Assembly: GCA_007126375.1 (NCBI GenBank)
Contig: SLBI01000304.1
Location: 1-39,286, forward strand
From: Paracoccaceae bacterium
GTDB taxonomy: Bacteria > Pseudomonadota > Alphaproteobacteria > Rhodobacterales > Rhodobacteraceae
Length of the DNA stretch: 39,286 bases
Reading direction: 5' to 3'
Both the position numbers and the translations under genes were made by a program. Positions within the stretch are counted from its first letter, which is position 1, and the number at the start of each line of letters is the position of its first letter. Positions 7,785 through 17,142 of this stretch are shown in pieces. The notes beneath the pieces were generated by a model. It saw nothing but the letters and a program-made list of their open reading frames with translations, was not told where the DNA came from and ran no database searches.

Positions 7785-8312
7785 ATGTGGCTTTTCCTTG
7801 TCTTCGTCGCCGTCCCCTTGATCGAGATCGCGCTCTTCATCCAGATCGGTGGCTGGCTGACCCTGTGGCCGACACTCGCCCTCGTGGTCATCACCGCGGT
7901 CATCGGCACCGCGCTTGTGCGCCGTCAAGGGTTGCAGGTGCTTCGGGATGCGCAGCGAGCGCTCGATGAGCTGGGCGATCCGCTGGCCCCGCTTGCCCAC
8001 GGGGCGATGATCCTGTTCGCCGGTGCGCTCCTCCTGACCCCGGGATTCCTGACGGATGCTTTCGGCTTCGCTCTGCTGATCCCGGCCGTTCGAATCGCTC
8101 TGCTTCGCTGGGCAGTGCGAAACCGCATCCATGTGACGGTCTTCGGCGCACGCCCCGGAGCGGCCGGGCGCCGTCCCGATCACGCGCGAGCGGATGGGGA
8201 AGTGATTGACGCCGATTTCCGCGACGTCACGCCGCAGGGCAGGCCGGAGAACGACACACCCGCTCAACCGAAGGACAGCAGTCCGTGGCGCCGTGGGGGC
8301 AAGCAGCATTGA
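7785..8312 (+). CDS. fxsA: FxsA family membrane protein
   Basis: A 175-residue inner-membrane protein. The FxsA signature is clear: FVAVPLIEIALFIQIGGWLTLWPTL near the N-terminus, the VITAVIGTALVRRQG loop and the LLLTPGFLTDAFGFALLIPAVR segment. Four hydrophobic helices are expected in the first ~115 residues, followed by a charged cytoplasmic tail rich in arginine, aspartate and proline. E. coli FxsA (YjeG) suppresses F exclusion of phage T7; its normal role is unknown. The ribosome-binding site (GAAGCGAG) is weak. Transcribed towards secB, with a 66-bp gap, and divergent from the Tim44-domain gene. Confidence 0.92.
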   Translation: MWLFLVFVAVPLIEIALFIQIGGWLTLWPTLALVVITAVIGTALVRRQGLQVLRDAQRALDELGDPLAPLAHGAMILFAGALLLTPGFLTDAFGFALLIPAVRIALLRWAVRNRIHVTVFGARPGAAGRRPDHARADGEVIDADFRDVTPQGRPENDTPAQPKDSSPWRRGGKQH

Positions 8313-8378
8313 GCGGCCGAACGGAACCTGATAGGCACCGCGCGGTCACGGAAACGGTAGCATTCGGGAGAAAGAGCA

Positions 8379-8900
8379 ATGGCCGAAAACGGCAACGGCG
8401 GCGCAGCGGCGCCCCAGCCCCAGGGTCAGCAGCCGCAGGTGCGGGTGCAGATCCTGGCGCAGTACATCAAGGACATGTCCTTCGAGAATGCCTTTGCCCA
8501 GCGCGGCGGCAAGGCCGAGGGTGTGCAGCCCGACATCCGCGTGCAGGTGAGCCTTGACGCGAAGAAGCGCGAAGGCGCCGAGAACCAGTACGACGTGACC
8601 AGCAAGTACAAGGTGGAATCGACCAACAAGGCCGACGGCAAATCCTTGTTTCTGCTGGAGCTCGACTATGCCGGCACCTTCCTGATCGATGGCGTTCCGC
8701 AGGAGCAGCTTCATCCTTTCCTGCTGATCGAATGCCCGCGACTGCTTTTTCCTTTTGCACGCCGGATCGTCAGCGACTTGACCCGGGATGGCGGTTTCAT
8801 GCCGCTCAACCTCGACCTGATCGATTTCATGGCACTCTACCGCCAGGAGGTGATGCGACAGGCGGAACTGCGCAAGCAGCAGGGCCAAGCGCCGGCGTGA
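8379..8900 (+). CDS. secB: Protein-export chaperone SecB
   Basis: A 173-residue cytosolic export chaperone that keeps preproteins unfolded and delivers them to SecA. Conserved features are VRVQILAQYIKDMSFENA at ~23-40, the beta-sheet stretch DIRVQVSLDAKK, FLLELDYAGTF, HPFLLIECPRLLFPFARRIVSDLTRDGGFMPL and LDLIDFMALY. The N-terminus is a glycine- and glutamine-rich tail typical of alphaproteobacterial SecB. GGGAGAAAGAG precedes the ATG. The 3' end faces dnaQ with a 22-bp convergent gap containing CCTTAAGG. Confidence 0.97.
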   Translation: MAENGNGGAAAPQPQGQQPQVRVQILAQYIKDMSFENAFAQRGGKAEGVQPDIRVQVSLDAKKREGAENQYDVTSKYKVESTNKADGKSLFLLELDYAGTFLIDGVPQEQLHPFLLIECPRLLFPFARRIVSDLTRDGGFMPLNLDLIDFMALYRQEVMRQAELRKQQGQAPA

Positions 8901-8922
8901 TGCCGCCTTAAGGACGCCAAGG

Positions 8923-9612
8923 TCACACGTAGCGCTTCCAGATCGCGCCGTCGCCCAGAGACGCAACAAGACCCGTGTGGGCTGCGGCTTCCGCCCCGGT
9001 GATCCGGGGCGGCAAGGGGGACTGTCGGGGGCGCGGGCGCCAGGCTTCGGCACGGCGGGTGTCCGGAGCTTCCCGGTGCGTTGCAAGCACCAGATCCGGC
9101 TGTCGGCCGCCGATAAGCTCCAGATAGACCTCCGCCAGCAACTCGCAGTCCAGCAGGGCGCCGTGCTTCTCGCGTGCGGAGTTGTCCACGCCGAAGCGGC
9201 GGCAAAGCGCGTCGAGCGAGGCTGGAGATCCCGGAAAACGCGCCCGTGCCATCGCAAGGGTATCCAGCGCCCTTTCGGAGTCCAGAAGGGCGCGACCTGT
9301 ACGACGCAATTCGGCATTGAGGAAACGCATGTCGAAGGGGGCGTTGTGGATAACCAGACGTGCCTCTCCGACAAAGCCCAGGAACGCATCCACGACCTGC
9401 GCGAACGGCGGCTTGTCGGACAGGAAACGGTCGTCGAGCCCATGCACTTCCTGCGCTTCGGGTGTCATCGGCCGTTCGGGATTGATGTATTGGTGCCAGA
9501 CTTGCCCGGTTGGCAGATGATTCAGCAATTCCACCGCCGCAATCTCGACGATCCGATGGCCATCTTCCGGGTCGAGGCCTGTGGTTTCGGTGTCGAGGAC
9601 GATCTCACGCAT
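8923..9612 (-). CDS. dnaQ: DNA polymerase III epsilon subunit (proofreading exonuclease)
   Basis: A 229-residue 3'-5' exonuclease of the DEDDh class. ExoI is [12 protein letters not shown] (~4-15), Exo[16 protein letters not shown] (~89-102) and Exo[20 protein letters not shown] (~148-164). All metal ligands and the catalytic histidine are present. The C-terminal tail, which binds the polymerase alpha subunit, follows a basic, proline-rich linker. The ATG at 9612 overlaps the end of coaE by 8 bp, so the two are translationally coupled. It is the last gene of the maf-aroE-coaE-dnaQ operon; the in-frame upstream extension to 9669 lies inside coaE and was not used. Confidence 0.97.
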   Translation of the reverse strand: MREIVLDTETTGLDPEDGHRIVEIAAVELLNHLPTGQVWHQYINPERPMTPEAQEVHGLDDRFLSDKPPFAQVVDAFLGFVGEARLVIHNAPFDMRFLNAELRRTGRALLDSERALDTLAMARARFPGSPASLDALCRRFGVDNSAREKHGALLDCELLAEVYLELIGGRQPDLVLATHREAPDTRRAEAWRPRPRQSPLPPRITGAEAAAHTGLVASLGDGAIWKRYV

Positions 9613-10222
9613 GGCTGGCCACCCCGATCCGCTGTCTGATCCGGCCCACAAGCGCACGCACTGCTGCACGCGCCGCGTTCATCGTCCGGGTCTCGATGAC
9701 GTGGTCGGCCCGGGCGCGTTTCTCGGCGTCCGACATCTGTCGGGCAAGGAGTCGGGTGAAGGCCTCTTCGGTCATGCCGGCGCGGCCGAGAACGCGGTCG
9801 CGTTGAACGTCGGGCGGAACGGTCACGACGACGGTCTCGTCGCACACGGTGTCCCCGCCTGTTTCGAAAAGGAGCGGAACATCCAGGACAACAATATCGG
9901 CGCCCTCGGCTGCCGCGCTGGCGACAAAGGCCGCCCGGTCTGCGGCAACCAGAGGATGCACCTTGGCCTCCAGCCTCGCCAGATTTCCGGGCCTGGCGGC
10001 AAGCCACCGCGTCAATGCGACCCGGTCCACACCCTCGGCGCCGACCGCCTCCGGGCACAGCCGGGCGACGGCGCTGGCACCTGCCCCACCGGAGGTGTAG
10101 AGGCGTCGAACCGCTTCGTCAGCATCCCAGACCGGAACACCTTCGTCGGCGAACATCGCCGCCGTGGTGGATTTTCCCATTCCAATGGACCCGGTGAGAC
10201 CGATCACGAACGGCCGTTGCAT
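9605..10222 (-). CDS. coaE: Dephospho-CoA kinase
   Basis: A 205-residue enzyme catalysing the last step of coenzyme A synthesis, phosphorylation of the 3'-hydroxyl of dephospho-CoA by ATP. It has the P-loop [13 protein letters not shown] (~7-19), the substrate-binding [11 protein letters not shown], the [11 protein letters not shown] motif (~113-123) and the lid region [17 protein letters not shown]. Length is normal. It lies 10 bp downstream of aroE and overlaps dnaQ. Confidence 0.97.
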   Translation of the reverse strand: MQRPFVIGLTGSIGMGKSTTAAMFADEGVPVWDADEAVRRLYTSGGAGASAVARLCPEAVGAEGVDRVALTRWLAARPGNLARLEAKVHPLVAADRAAFVASAAAEGADIVVLDVPLLFETGGDTVCDETVVVTVPPDVQRDRVLGRAGMTEEAFTRLLARQMSDAEKRARADHVIETRTMNAARAAVRALVGRIRQRIGVASHA

Positions 10223-10232
10223 CGTCCCATCC

Positions 10233-11078
10233 TCATCCCTTCAGCAAGGCCCGGCGCGCGAGATCGTCGACATCGGGACGGTGACCGAACCAACGCTCGA
10301 AGCCGGGTGCAGCCTGATGCACCAGCATGCCCAGCCCGTCGACCGTGCTGCATCCTCGAGCGGCGGCCTCTTCGAGCAACCCGGTCTGTAGTGGCGCATA
10401 CACGAGGTCGCACACGATGGTATCGCGGGTCAGTCCGTCCAGCGGCACTCGGAGCTCCGGCTTTCCCGTCATGCCCAAGGCAGTGGTGTTGACCAACGTG
10501 GCCGCACCTTCGAGCATGGCGCCGGCCTCGACCCAATCATAGACGGTGACGCGTGCGCCGAATTCGATCCGCATCAGGTCCGAGCGTGCCCGGGTGCGAT
10601 TGGCAATCCGGATTTCGGGAACACCTGCCTCGAGCAGAGCAGCCAGGACCGCCCGTGCCGCGCCACCCGCGCCCAGCACTGCCGCCGGCCCTGTCGCCGG
10701 GTGCCAGTGCGGCGCCTGCTGCCGCAGGTTGGCAATGAAACCATAGCCATCCGTATTGTCGGCGTGAAGCTTGCCGTCCTGACGATAGATCAGTGTGTTG
10801 GCAGCACCGATCAGCGAGGCCCTGTCGGTCACGATGTCGGCCAGCTTGAGCACGGTTTCCTTGTGCGGGATCGTCACGTTGAGACCGACAAACCCAAGCC
10901 GTGGAAGAAAGCGGATGGCTTCAGCGAGATCCGCCTGCGTGACGTCCAGCGGCACATAATGACCCGGCAACCCGTATCGCGCCAGCCAGTGCGCATGCAG
11001 GACAGGCGACAGGCTGTGCGCCACCGGGGAACCGATCACTCCGGCCAGAGGGATCCTGTCTTGCTCTGCCATGTTCAT
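10233..11078 (-). CDS. aroE: Shikimate dehydrogenase
   Basis: A 281-residue NADPH-dependent enzyme that reduces 3-dehydroshikimate to shikimate in aromatic amino acid synthesis. Motifs are the substrate-binding GSPVAHSLSPVLHAHW (~16-31), the catalytic lysine in NVTIPHKE, NTDGYGF, the nucleotide-binding loop VLGAGGAARAV (~133-143), NRTRAR for NADP, and the C-terminal DGLGMLVHQAAPGFERWFG. The ATG at 11078 overlaps the maf stop codon (ATGA), implying coupling; a second ATG at 11072 is equally possible. Confidence 0.97.
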   Translation of the reverse strand: MNMAEQDRIPLAGVIGSPVAHSLSPVLHAHWLARYGLPGHYVPLDVTQADLAEAIRFLPRLGFVGLNVTIPHKETVLKLADIVTDRASLIGAANTLIYRQDGKLHADNTDGYGFIANLRQQAPHWHPATGPAAVLGAGGAARAVLAALLEAGVPEIRIANRTRARSDLMRIEFGARVTVYDWVEAGAMLEGAATLVNTTALGMTGKPELRVPLDGLTRDTIVCDLVYAPLQTGLLEEAAARGCSTVDGLGMLVHQAAPGFERWFGHRPDVDDLARRALLKG

Positions 11079-11674
11079 CCCTCGAGTTCCCCGATACGGA
11101 TGAGATGCCCAAGCAACTCTACCAGTGGCAGACCCAGAACGGTGAAATGCGACCCTTCTATCCGTGCGAAAAGCCGCACACCTTCCTCCTCCAACCGATA
11201 GGCGCCGACCGACTCTGAGATCGCCGGCCAGTGCCGCCCGAGATATCGTGCAAGATAGCTGTCGGAAAAGCTGCGCATGGTCAACCGGGCGACCCCGACA
11301 TGTCGCCAGACAGGGGCACCGCGGTGACAGAGCACGACCGCGGAATAGAGACAGTGCGTCTCACCGCGCAAGCGAAGTAACTGGGATCGGGCCTGTTCGA
11401 GCGTGACAGGCTTTGCCAGGATTTCACCTCGATGCTCGAGGGTCTGGTCGCACCCCAGCACGAGAGCTTCCGGTCGGCGCCGGGACACCTTGCGCGCCTT
11501 GGCCTCGGCAAGCGCATCGGCGATGTCGCGCGCCGAGGCTTCCTCTTCCGCAAGGCCGGCCCGCAAGGCCTCCTCGTCGATGCGCGCCGGCACTGCCTCG
11601 GCCTGGATACCGGCATTGCGAAGCATGGAGGCCCTGGTGGACGAGGCGGAAGCAAGGATCAGCGGAGCGGACAT
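11075..11674 (-). CDS. maf: Maf-family nucleotide pyrophosphatase, YceF type
   Basis: A 199-residue Maf-fold protein beginning SAPLILASASSTRASMLRNAG, the family's triphosphate-binding N-terminus. The specificity motif reads LGCDQ (~73-77). Maf proteins with a DQ pair here (E. coli YceF) prefer 7-methyl-GTP, whereas those with DT (YhdE) act on dTTP and UTP, so m7GTP pyrophosphatase is the better guess. The conserved KP in GEILAKP and the distal ISESVGAYRLEEEG and SHFTVLGLPLVEL are present. First gene of the maf-aroE-coaE-dnaQ operon, reading away from the putative origin. The ATG at 11674 matches the family start; a GTG at 11683 is possible. Neither has a clear ribosome-binding site. Confidence 0.92.
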   Translation of the reverse strand: MSAPLILASASSTRASMLRNAGIQAEAVPARIDEEALRAGLAEEEASARDIADALAEAKARKVSRRRPEALVLGCDQTLEHRGEILAKPVTLEQARSQLLRLRGETHCLYSAVVLCHRGAPVWRHVGVARLTMRSFSDSYLARYLGRHWPAISESVGAYRLEEEGVRLFARIEGSHFTVLGLPLVELLGHLIRIGELEG

Positions 11675-11683
11675 GGCAGGCAC

Positions 11684-12092
11684 AAGTGGCGGGAAATCCC
11701 TGTGGGCGAAAGGCGGCGACGTCAGGGACGATCGACACCCGGGAAGTTATGGACCGGACCATGGCGATCCGGGTCCGGAGTGTCCACCGTGGAAGGTCAG
11801 GCCGGCAGGCCTGTGGAGGATCGGCTTATACCCCCCTGCAACAGCGCCTCATGCACAGGGCAGCCACGATGATCTCCCTTCAAAGCATTGAAAAACATGT
11901 ATTTATAACTGATCCGGGAGCTTGAAAGAAACCATCCACAAGGTTATCCCACTACAGCGGAACTGTGCGCGAACATGAGGACAACCGCATAATCCCCATC
12001 ATCCCCACCGCATCATCTTACCTCATTCTCTTTATTTACTCCTGAGATTAGAAGGGCCCGGGCGACGGACGCAAGCGACAGCAGGAGAGATC
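11684..12092. other. Putative chromosomal replication origin (oriC)
   Basis: A 409-bp interval without a plausible gene. It separates minus-strand maf-aroE-coaE-dnaQ from plus-strand hemJ-rho-mnmE-mnmG-rsmG-parA-parB, so transcription points away from it on both sides. Its right half is far more AT-rich than its surroundings (11,881-11,930 and 12,013-12,050, including ATGTATTTATAACT and TCATTCTCTTTATTTACTCC). Imperfect DnaA boxes relative to TTATCCACA are CCATCCACA (11932-11940, 7/9), TGTGGAGGA on the opposite strand (11812-11820, 7/9) and TTATCCCAC (11944-11952, 6/9). No perfect box was found. The two parS sites and parAB lie 3-8 kb away, and an origin next to maf fits known alphaproteobacterial gene order. 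dnaA is not in the window. Position is inferred from context more than from motifs. Confidence 0.6.
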
Positions 12093-12539
12093 ATGGACTG
12101 GCTGGGCAGCGCATACCTCTGGATCAAGGCGTTTCACATCATGGCGGTCATCGCCTGGATGGCTGGGCTGTTCTATCTGCCGCGCCTCTATGTCTACCAT
12201 GTCGAACAGGTAAGCGGCGGAAGTGAGACGGATGCGCTGTTTCAGACGATGGAGGAGAGGCTCCTGCGCATCATCATGAACCCGGCGATGATCGCGGCAT
12301 GGGTTCTCGGACTTCTGCTGGTACTCACACCGGGTGTGGTGCAGTGGTGGGCTGCCTGGCCCTGGGCCAAGCTGGCCGCTATCCTCGGCATGACCTGGTT
12401 TCACATGTGGCTGGCACTGCGGCGTCGGGATTTTGTCGCGGGGCGCAACACACTCACCGGGCGGCAGTTCCGCATGATGAACGAGGTGCCGACCCTTCTG
12501 ATGGTCGTGATCGTGATTTCAGTGGTGATCAAGTTCTGA
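12093..12539 (+). CDS. hemJ: Protoporphyrinogen IX oxidase HemJ
   Basis: A 148-residue four-helix membrane protein, the HemJ form of protoporphyrinogen oxidase that makes protoporphyrin IX in heme (and bacteriochlorophyll) synthesis. The conserved histidine motif KAFHIMAVIAWMAGLFYLPRLYVYH (from residue 12) includes the invariant His and the RLYVYH loop. The second signature is WAKLAAILGMTWFHMWL (~91-107), followed by RFRMMNEVP-like FRMMNEVPTLLMVVIV. A strong AGGAGAG ribosome-binding site precedes the ATG. It is the first gene to the right of the putative origin; rho follows after 163 bp. Confidence 0.95.
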   Translation: MDWLGSAYLWIKAFHIMAVIAWMAGLFYLPRLYVYHVEQVSGGSETDALFQTMEERLLRIIMNPAMIAAWVLGLLLVLTPGVVQWWAAWPWAKLAAILGMTWFHMWLALRRRDFVAGRNTLTGRQFRMMNEVPTLLMVVIVISVVIKF

Positions 12540-12558
12540 CGGTGCAGAAACGATCCCG

Positions 12559-12586
12559 TTGACTCCCCGTCCATGCAGGGTGTAGC
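12559..12586 (+). promoter_or_regulatory. Candidate rho promoter
   Basis: In the 163-bp hemJ-rho gap TTGACT (12559-12564) is followed by a 16-base spacer and TGTAGC (12581-12586). The -10 is poor, so this is only a candidate. The remaining ~115 bases before rho would form a long leader, as expected for autoregulated rho genes. Confidence 0.3.
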
Positions 12587-12702
12587 ACGCGTCGCAGCGT
12601 CCCGTCCGGGGCGGCGGATCCCGAGCAGCACAGGACGCGCGGAGCCGGTTGGCCCAATGCCCGTCGACAGAGTGCCGCCGGCACACTCGCACAGGAATTC
12701 TC

Positions 12703-13974
12703 ATGTCCGAGCAGAGTCTGAACCTCGCCGATCTCAAGCGGCAGAGCCCCGCCCATCTTCTCGAGATGGCCGAGGAGCTGGAGATCGAGAACGCTTCCTC
12801 GATGCGGAAGGGCGAGATGATGTTCTCGATCCTGAAGGAGCGTGCCGAAGAGGGGTGGGAGATATCCGGAGACGGGGTGCTGGAAGTGCTGCAGGACGGC
12901 TTCGGCTTTCTGCGCTCGCCGGAAGCCAATTATCTTCCGGGTCCTGATGACATCTATGTGTCGCCCGAAACGATCCGTCAGTTCGCTTTGCGGACCGGCG
13001 ACACGGTGGAGGGCGTGATCGCTGCGCCCGGCGAGAACGAACGCTATTTCTCCATGGTGCGCGTGACGCGGATCAACTTCGACGCTCCCGAGCGGGCCCG
13101 GCACAAGGTGCATTTCGACAATCTCACGCCCCTTTACCCGGACGAGCGTTTGTGGATGGAGACAAGCGATCCGACGACGAAGGACCGCTCGGCGCGCATC
13201 ATCGACATCGTGTCTCCGCTCGGGAAGGGGCAACGTGCCTTGATCGTCGCGCCACCACGGACCGGCAAGACGGTGCTGTTGCAGAACATCGCGCATTCGA
13301 TCGAGCAGAATCACCCCAATTGCTACCTTATCGTGCTGCTGATCGACGAGCGCCCCGAGGAAGTGACCGACATGCAGCGCAGTGTGAAGGGCGAGGTGGT
13401 GTCCTCGACCTTTGACGAGCCGGCGACACGCCATGTGGCGGTGGCGGAAATGGTGATCGAGAAGGCAAAGCGCCTTGTCGAACACAAGCGTGACGTGGTG
13501 ATCCTGCTTGACTCCATCACCCGCCTCGGGCGCGCCTTCAACACGGTGGTGCCATCGTCGGGCAAGGTTCTGACCGGTGGCGTTGACGCGAACGCCCTGC
13601 AGCGTCCGAAACGGTTTTTCGGGGCGGCGCGGAACATCGAGGAGGGCGGTTCCCTTACCATCATCGCCACCGCGCTGATCGATACGGGAAGCCGGATGGA
13701 CGAAGTGATCTTCGAGGAATTCAAGGGAACCGGCAACTCGGAGATCGTGCTGGACCGGAAGGTGGCTGACAAGCGAGTGTTCCCGGCGATTGACATTCTG
13801 AAGTCCGGCACGCGAAAGGAAGACTTGCTGATCGATCGTGCAAACCTGCAGAAAACCTTCGTTTTGCGGCGTATCCTGAACCCGATGGGTACGACGGATG
13901 CGATCGAATTCCTCATCTCCAAGCTCAAGCAGACAAAGACGAACAGCGACTTCTTCGATGCGATGAACAGCTGA
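12703..13974 (+). CDS. rho: Transcription termination factor Rho
   Basis: A 423-residue hexameric RNA helicase that terminates transcription. In order: the N-terminal Rho_N helix ([26 protein letters not shown]), the cold-shock-like RNA-binding domain with [23 protein letters not shown] (~65-87), and the RecA-type motor with P-loop APPRTGKT (183-190), catalytic [10 protein letters not shown] and the Walker B strand [16 protein letters not shown]. Length is standard. The ATG at 12703 has AGGAA upstream; the in-frame ATG at 12649 lies in the leader and was rejected. mnmE follows after 10 bp, so both share a transcript. Confidence 0.98.
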   Translation: MSEQSLNLADLKRQSPAHLLEMAEELEIENASSMRKGEMMFSILKERAEEGWEISGDGVLEVLQDGFGFLRSPEANYLPGPDDIYVSPETIRQFALRTGDTVEGVIAAPGENERYFSMVRVTRINFDAPERARHKVHFDNLTPLYPDERLWMETSDPTTKDRSARIIDIVSPLGKGQRALIVAPPRTGKTVLLQNIAHSIEQNHPNCYLIVLLIDERPEEVTDMQRSVKGEVVSSTFDEPATRHVAVAEMVIEKAKRLVEHKRDVVILLDSITRLGRAFNTVVPSSGKVLTGGVDANALQRPKRFFGAARNIEEGGSLTIIATALIDTGSRMDEVIFEEFKGTGNSEIVLDRKVADKRVFPAIDILKSGTRKEDLLIDRANLQKTFVLRRILNPMGTTDAIEFLISKLKQTKTNSDFFDAMNS

Positions 13975-13984
13975 CGCGGAGACG

Positions 13985-15268
13985 ATGGACACGATCTTCG
14001 CACTGGCCACGGCCCGCGGCCGGGCCGGGGTGGCGGTGATCCGGATCTCCGGCCCGCATGCCTTGTCCGCCGCTGAAAGTCTGTGTGGGACGCTGCCCCC
14101 GCCAAGGCGGGCCAGTCTGAGACGGCTGACCAGCGGCGGTGCCCTTATCGACGAGGCGATCGTGATCGTTTTCGAGGCGGGTCAGAGCTTTACTGGGGAG
14201 CCTGTGGTGGAACTGCAGGTGCATGGCAGTCCGGCGGTGGTGCGCGCGATAACAGAGGCCTTGGGTCGCCATGTTGGTCTGCGAATGGCCGAGCCCGGCG
14301 AGTTCACCCGGAGGGCTATGGAGCACGGCCGTATCGATCTGACCCAGGTGGAGGGTCTGGCGGACCTGCTGTCTGCCGAGACCGAGGCACAACGTCTTCA
14401 GGCGCAGCGGGTGTTGGCAGGCGCCTTGGGTCGGCTGGCCGAAGCCTGGCGGCGGCGATTGATCCGGGCTGCGGCCCTGATCGAGGCGACGATCGATTTC
14501 GCCGAGGATGATGTGCCTGCGGATGTCGTGCCGGAGGTGGCGACAGGACTGCGGGATCTGGCTGCAGAGCTGCGGAGCGAAATCGACGGATACGGCGTGG
14601 CCGAACGGATCCGGGATGGATTCGAAGTGGCTATCGTGGGTCGCCCGAATGTTGGAAAGTCGACGCTTGTCAATGCTTTGGCCGGCCGCGACGCAGCATT
14701 GACGTCGCCTCATGCCGGGACGACGCGTGATGTGATCGAGGTGCGCCTGGAGCTTTCCGGTCTGGCGGTGACGGTACTCGATACAGCGGGGTTGCGCGAT
14801 ACGGAGGATGCGGTGGAACGTCTGGGTGTGTCCCGCGCGCGAGACCGTGCCGCGGCGGCTGACCTGCGCGTATTGCTGGTGGAACCGGGCGATATGCCAT
14901 GCGAACCGGTGCCACAGGAGCATGATATCGTGGTGGTGTCGAAGGGGGATCTTCACGGCGAGGTTGCGGATTCGGTGTCGGGCTTGACCGGCGACGGTCT
15001 GGATACCCTCGTCGCACGTATCGGCAGGGTACTTTCGCAGCGGACCGTTGGCGCTGCGACGGTGACGCGGACGCGGCATCGGAATGCCCTGGAGCGGGCT
15101 GAGCAGGCGGTCCAGAGGGCGCTGGAGGAATTGTCTGCGCGAAGGCACATGGAGCTTGCGGCCGAAGAAGTGCGGACGGCCTTGCGGGCGCTGGATGCCC
15201 TTGTCGGGCGGACTGACGTGGAGCATATCCTTGACGAGGTGTTTCAGAGCTTCTGCATCGGCAAGTGA
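13985..15268 (+). CDS. mnmE: tRNA modification GTPase MnmE
   Basis: A 427-residue GTPase that works with MnmG to make 5-carboxymethylaminomethyl- (or taurino-/amino-methyl-) uridine at the wobble position of certain tRNAs. The N-terminal folate-binding domain ([34 protein letters not shown]) is followed by the G domain with G1 GRPNVGKS (219-226), G2 AGTT, G3 DTAGLRDT (266-273), and the obligatory C-terminal CIGK (424-427). The G4 position reads SKGD (319-322) in place of canonical NKxD. Starts 10 bp after rho; its stop lies 2 bp before the mnmG ATG. Confidence 0.97.
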   Translation: MDTIFALATARGRAGVAVIRISGPHALSAAESLCGTLPPPRRASLRRLTSGGALIDEAIVIVFEAGQSFTGEPVVELQVHGSPAVVRAITEALGRHVGLRMAEPGEFTRRAMEHGRIDLTQVEGLADLLSAETEAQRLQAQRVLAGALGRLAEAWRRRLIRAAALIEATIDFAEDDVPADVVPEVATGLRDLAAELRSEIDGYGVAERIRDGFEVAIVGRPNVGKSTLVNALAGRDAALTSPHAGTTRDVIEVRLELSGLAVTVLDTAGLRDTEDAVERLGVSRARDRAAAADLRVLLVEPGDMPCEPVPQEHDIVVVSKGDLHGEVADSVSGLTGDGLDTLVARIGRVLSQRTVGAATVTRTRHRNALERAEQAVQRALEELSARRHMELAAEEVRTALRALDALVGRTDVEHILDEVFQSFCIGK

Positions 15269-15270
15269 GG

Positions 15271-17142
15271 ATGTTTCACGTGAAACGCTTTGATGTCATC
15301 GTGATCGGAGGCGGCCATGCCGGGAGTGAGGCCGCGCATGCGGCGGCGCGCATGGGTGCCGAGGTCGCACTGGTGACCTTGAGGGCAGAACTGATCGGCA
15401 CCATGTCCTGCAATCCCGCGATCGGGGGGCTTGGCAAGGGCCATCTGGTGCGTGAGATCGATGCCCTCGATGGCCTGATGGGGCGGGTGGCGGACCGTGC
15501 GGGAATACAGTTTCGGCTTTTGAATCGCAGCAAAGGCCCTGCGGTTCAGGGGCCACGTGCCCAGGCTGACCGTAAGCTGTACAAGCAGACGATACAGGAC
15601 GAGATCGCCGCCCGGCCCGGATTGAGCGTCGTCGAGGGAGAGGTGGTGGATCTACTCATGAGCGGTTCCGGCGTGAAGGGGGTGGTTCTTGCCTGCGGCA
15701 CCCGCCTCGGTGCAGAGGCCGTGGTGCTGACGACCGGGACCTTCCTGCGCGGAATGATACACATCGGCGACCGGCGGATACCGGCGGGACGCATGGGTGA
15801 GGCTGCTGCAGTGCGGCTCGCAGCCCGCATGGAAGGATTGGGACTGCCGCTGGGTCGTTTGAAAACCGGCACGCCACCACGCCTTGATGGCCGGACGATT
15901 GCCTGGGACAGACTGGAGAAACAACCGAGCGACGCAGAACCGGTGATGTGCTCGTTCATGTCCAATGGGCCCTCGGTCCGGCAGATCGAGTGCGGCGTAA
16001 CTCATACCAACGAACGCACCCACGCGATCATCCGCGACAACCTCCATCGGTCGGCGATGTATGGAGGTCAGATCGACGGGATTGGCCCACGCTACTGCCC
16101 GTCGATCGAGGACAAGATCGTCCGCTTCTCTGAAAAGTCAGCGCATCAGGTCTTTCTCGAGCCGGAGGGGCTTTCGGACAACACGGTGTATCCGAACGGC
16201 ATTTCCTGCTCGCTGCCCGAAGACGTCCAGGAGGATTATGTCCGTACAATAGCCGGTCTTGAGACAGCCCGGATCGTGCAGCCGGGGTACGCGATCGAAT
16301 ACGACTTCATCGATCCGCAGTCTCTCCGACCGACACTGGAACTGCGCCATGCGGAAGGGCTGTATCTGGCGGGGCAGATCAACGGCACTACAGGCTACGA
16401 AGAAGCCGCCGCCCAGGGTCTCTTGGCCGGACTGAACGCTGCGGCACGGGCGCTGGACCGGGAGGCGGTGACGTTCAGTCGGGCGGAGAGTTATATCGGA
16501 GTGATGATCGACGACCTCGTCACGCGTGGCGTCAGCGAGCCCTATCGCATGTTCACCTCGCGCGCAGAATTCAGGTTGCACCTCCGCATTGACAATGCCG
16601 ATCAACGTCTGACGCCCTTGGGTCAGCGGATCGGATGCGTGAGCGAGTCGCGCATGGCCGGCTTCGATGCGAAGATGGAGCGGCTGGTGGCAGCGCGGGA
16701 CCGGCTTCGGGCTATTGATATCAGCCCGAACCGGATCGCTGCTGCCGGCATCGCGATCAGTCAGGACGGTGTCAGACGTAACGGATTAGCGCTACTGGCT
16801 TTTCCGGACATCTCCTTTGCAGATCTCACGATGCTGGTGCCGGATCTGGCGGATATCGATGATGCCACGCGCGCGCAACTGGAGCGTGAGACTCTCTACA
16901 CACACTATGTCCAGCGCCAGCAGGAGGATGTGGCGGCTTTGCGTAGAGACGAGGCGCATCCGATTCCGGATGGCTTCGACTACAACGGGCTTCCGGGGCT
17001 GTCCGTCGAACTGCAGGGCAAATTGGCCCGGGTGCGCCCCGCGACGCTGGCACAGGCTGCGCGGATCGAGGGCATGACTCCGGCTGCCTTGACGCTGTTG
17101 CTGGCGCGTTTGCGGTCCGGCGTCCGGACGCGCGTGGGGTGA
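15271..17142 (+). CDS. mnmG: tRNA uridine-5-carboxymethylaminomethyl modification enzyme MnmG (GidA)
   Basis: A 623-residue FAD enzyme, partner of MnmE in wobble-uridine modification. The FAD-binding fingerprint [23 protein letters not shown] begins at residue 7, followed by the [24 protein letters not shown] signature, [19 protein letters not shown]-like [16 protein letters not shown], the catalytic region CSFMSNGP and the C-terminal helical domain ([10 protein letters not shown]) that binds tRNA and MnmE. The ATG at 15271 is chosen; a GTG two codons earlier overlaps the mnmE stop. The start codon and codons 2-6 (MFHVKR) lie inside a parS site, so the N-terminus is dictated by a DNA-binding site. 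Its stop overlaps the rsmG start (GTGA). Confidence 0.98.
   Translation: MFHVKRFDVIVIGGGHAGSEAAHAAARMGAEVALVTLRAELIGTMSCNPAIGGLGKGHLVREIDALDGLMGRVADRAGIQFRLLNRSKGPAVQGPRAQADRKLYKQTIQDEIAARPGLSVVEGEVVDLLMSGSGVKGVVLACGTRLGAEAVVLTTGTFLRGMIHIGDRRIPAGRMGEAAAVRLAARMEGLGLPLGRLKTGTPPRLDGRTIAWDRLEKQPSDAEPVMCSFMSNGPSVRQIECGVTHTNERTHAIIRDNLHRSAMYGGQIDGIGPRYCPSIEDKIVRFSEKSAHQVFLEPEGLSDNTVYPNGISCSLPEDVQEDYVRTIAGLETARIVQPGYAIEYDFIDPQSLRPTLELRHAEGLYLAGQINGTTGYEEAAAQGLLAGLNAAARALDREAVTFSRAESYIGVMIDDLVTRGVSEPYRMFTSRAEFRLHLRIDNADQRLTPLGQRIGCVSESRMAGFDAKMERLVAARDRLRAIDISPNRIAAAGIAISQDGVRRNGLALLAFPDISFADLTMLVPDLADIDDATRAQLERETLYTHYVQRQQEDVAALRRDEAHPIPDGFDYNGLPGLSVELQGKLARVRPATLAQAARIEGMTPAALTLLLARLRSGVRTRVG
15272..15287. 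promoter_or_regulatory. parS: parS centromere site 1
   Basis: TGTTTCACGTGAAACG differs from the universal 16-bp ParB-binding palindrome (TGTTTCACGTGAAACA) only at the last base. It covers the mnmG start codon from its second base. ParB loads here and spreads along DNA, with ParA moving the complex. parA and parB are 2.5 and 3.3 kb downstream. Confidence 0.93.
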
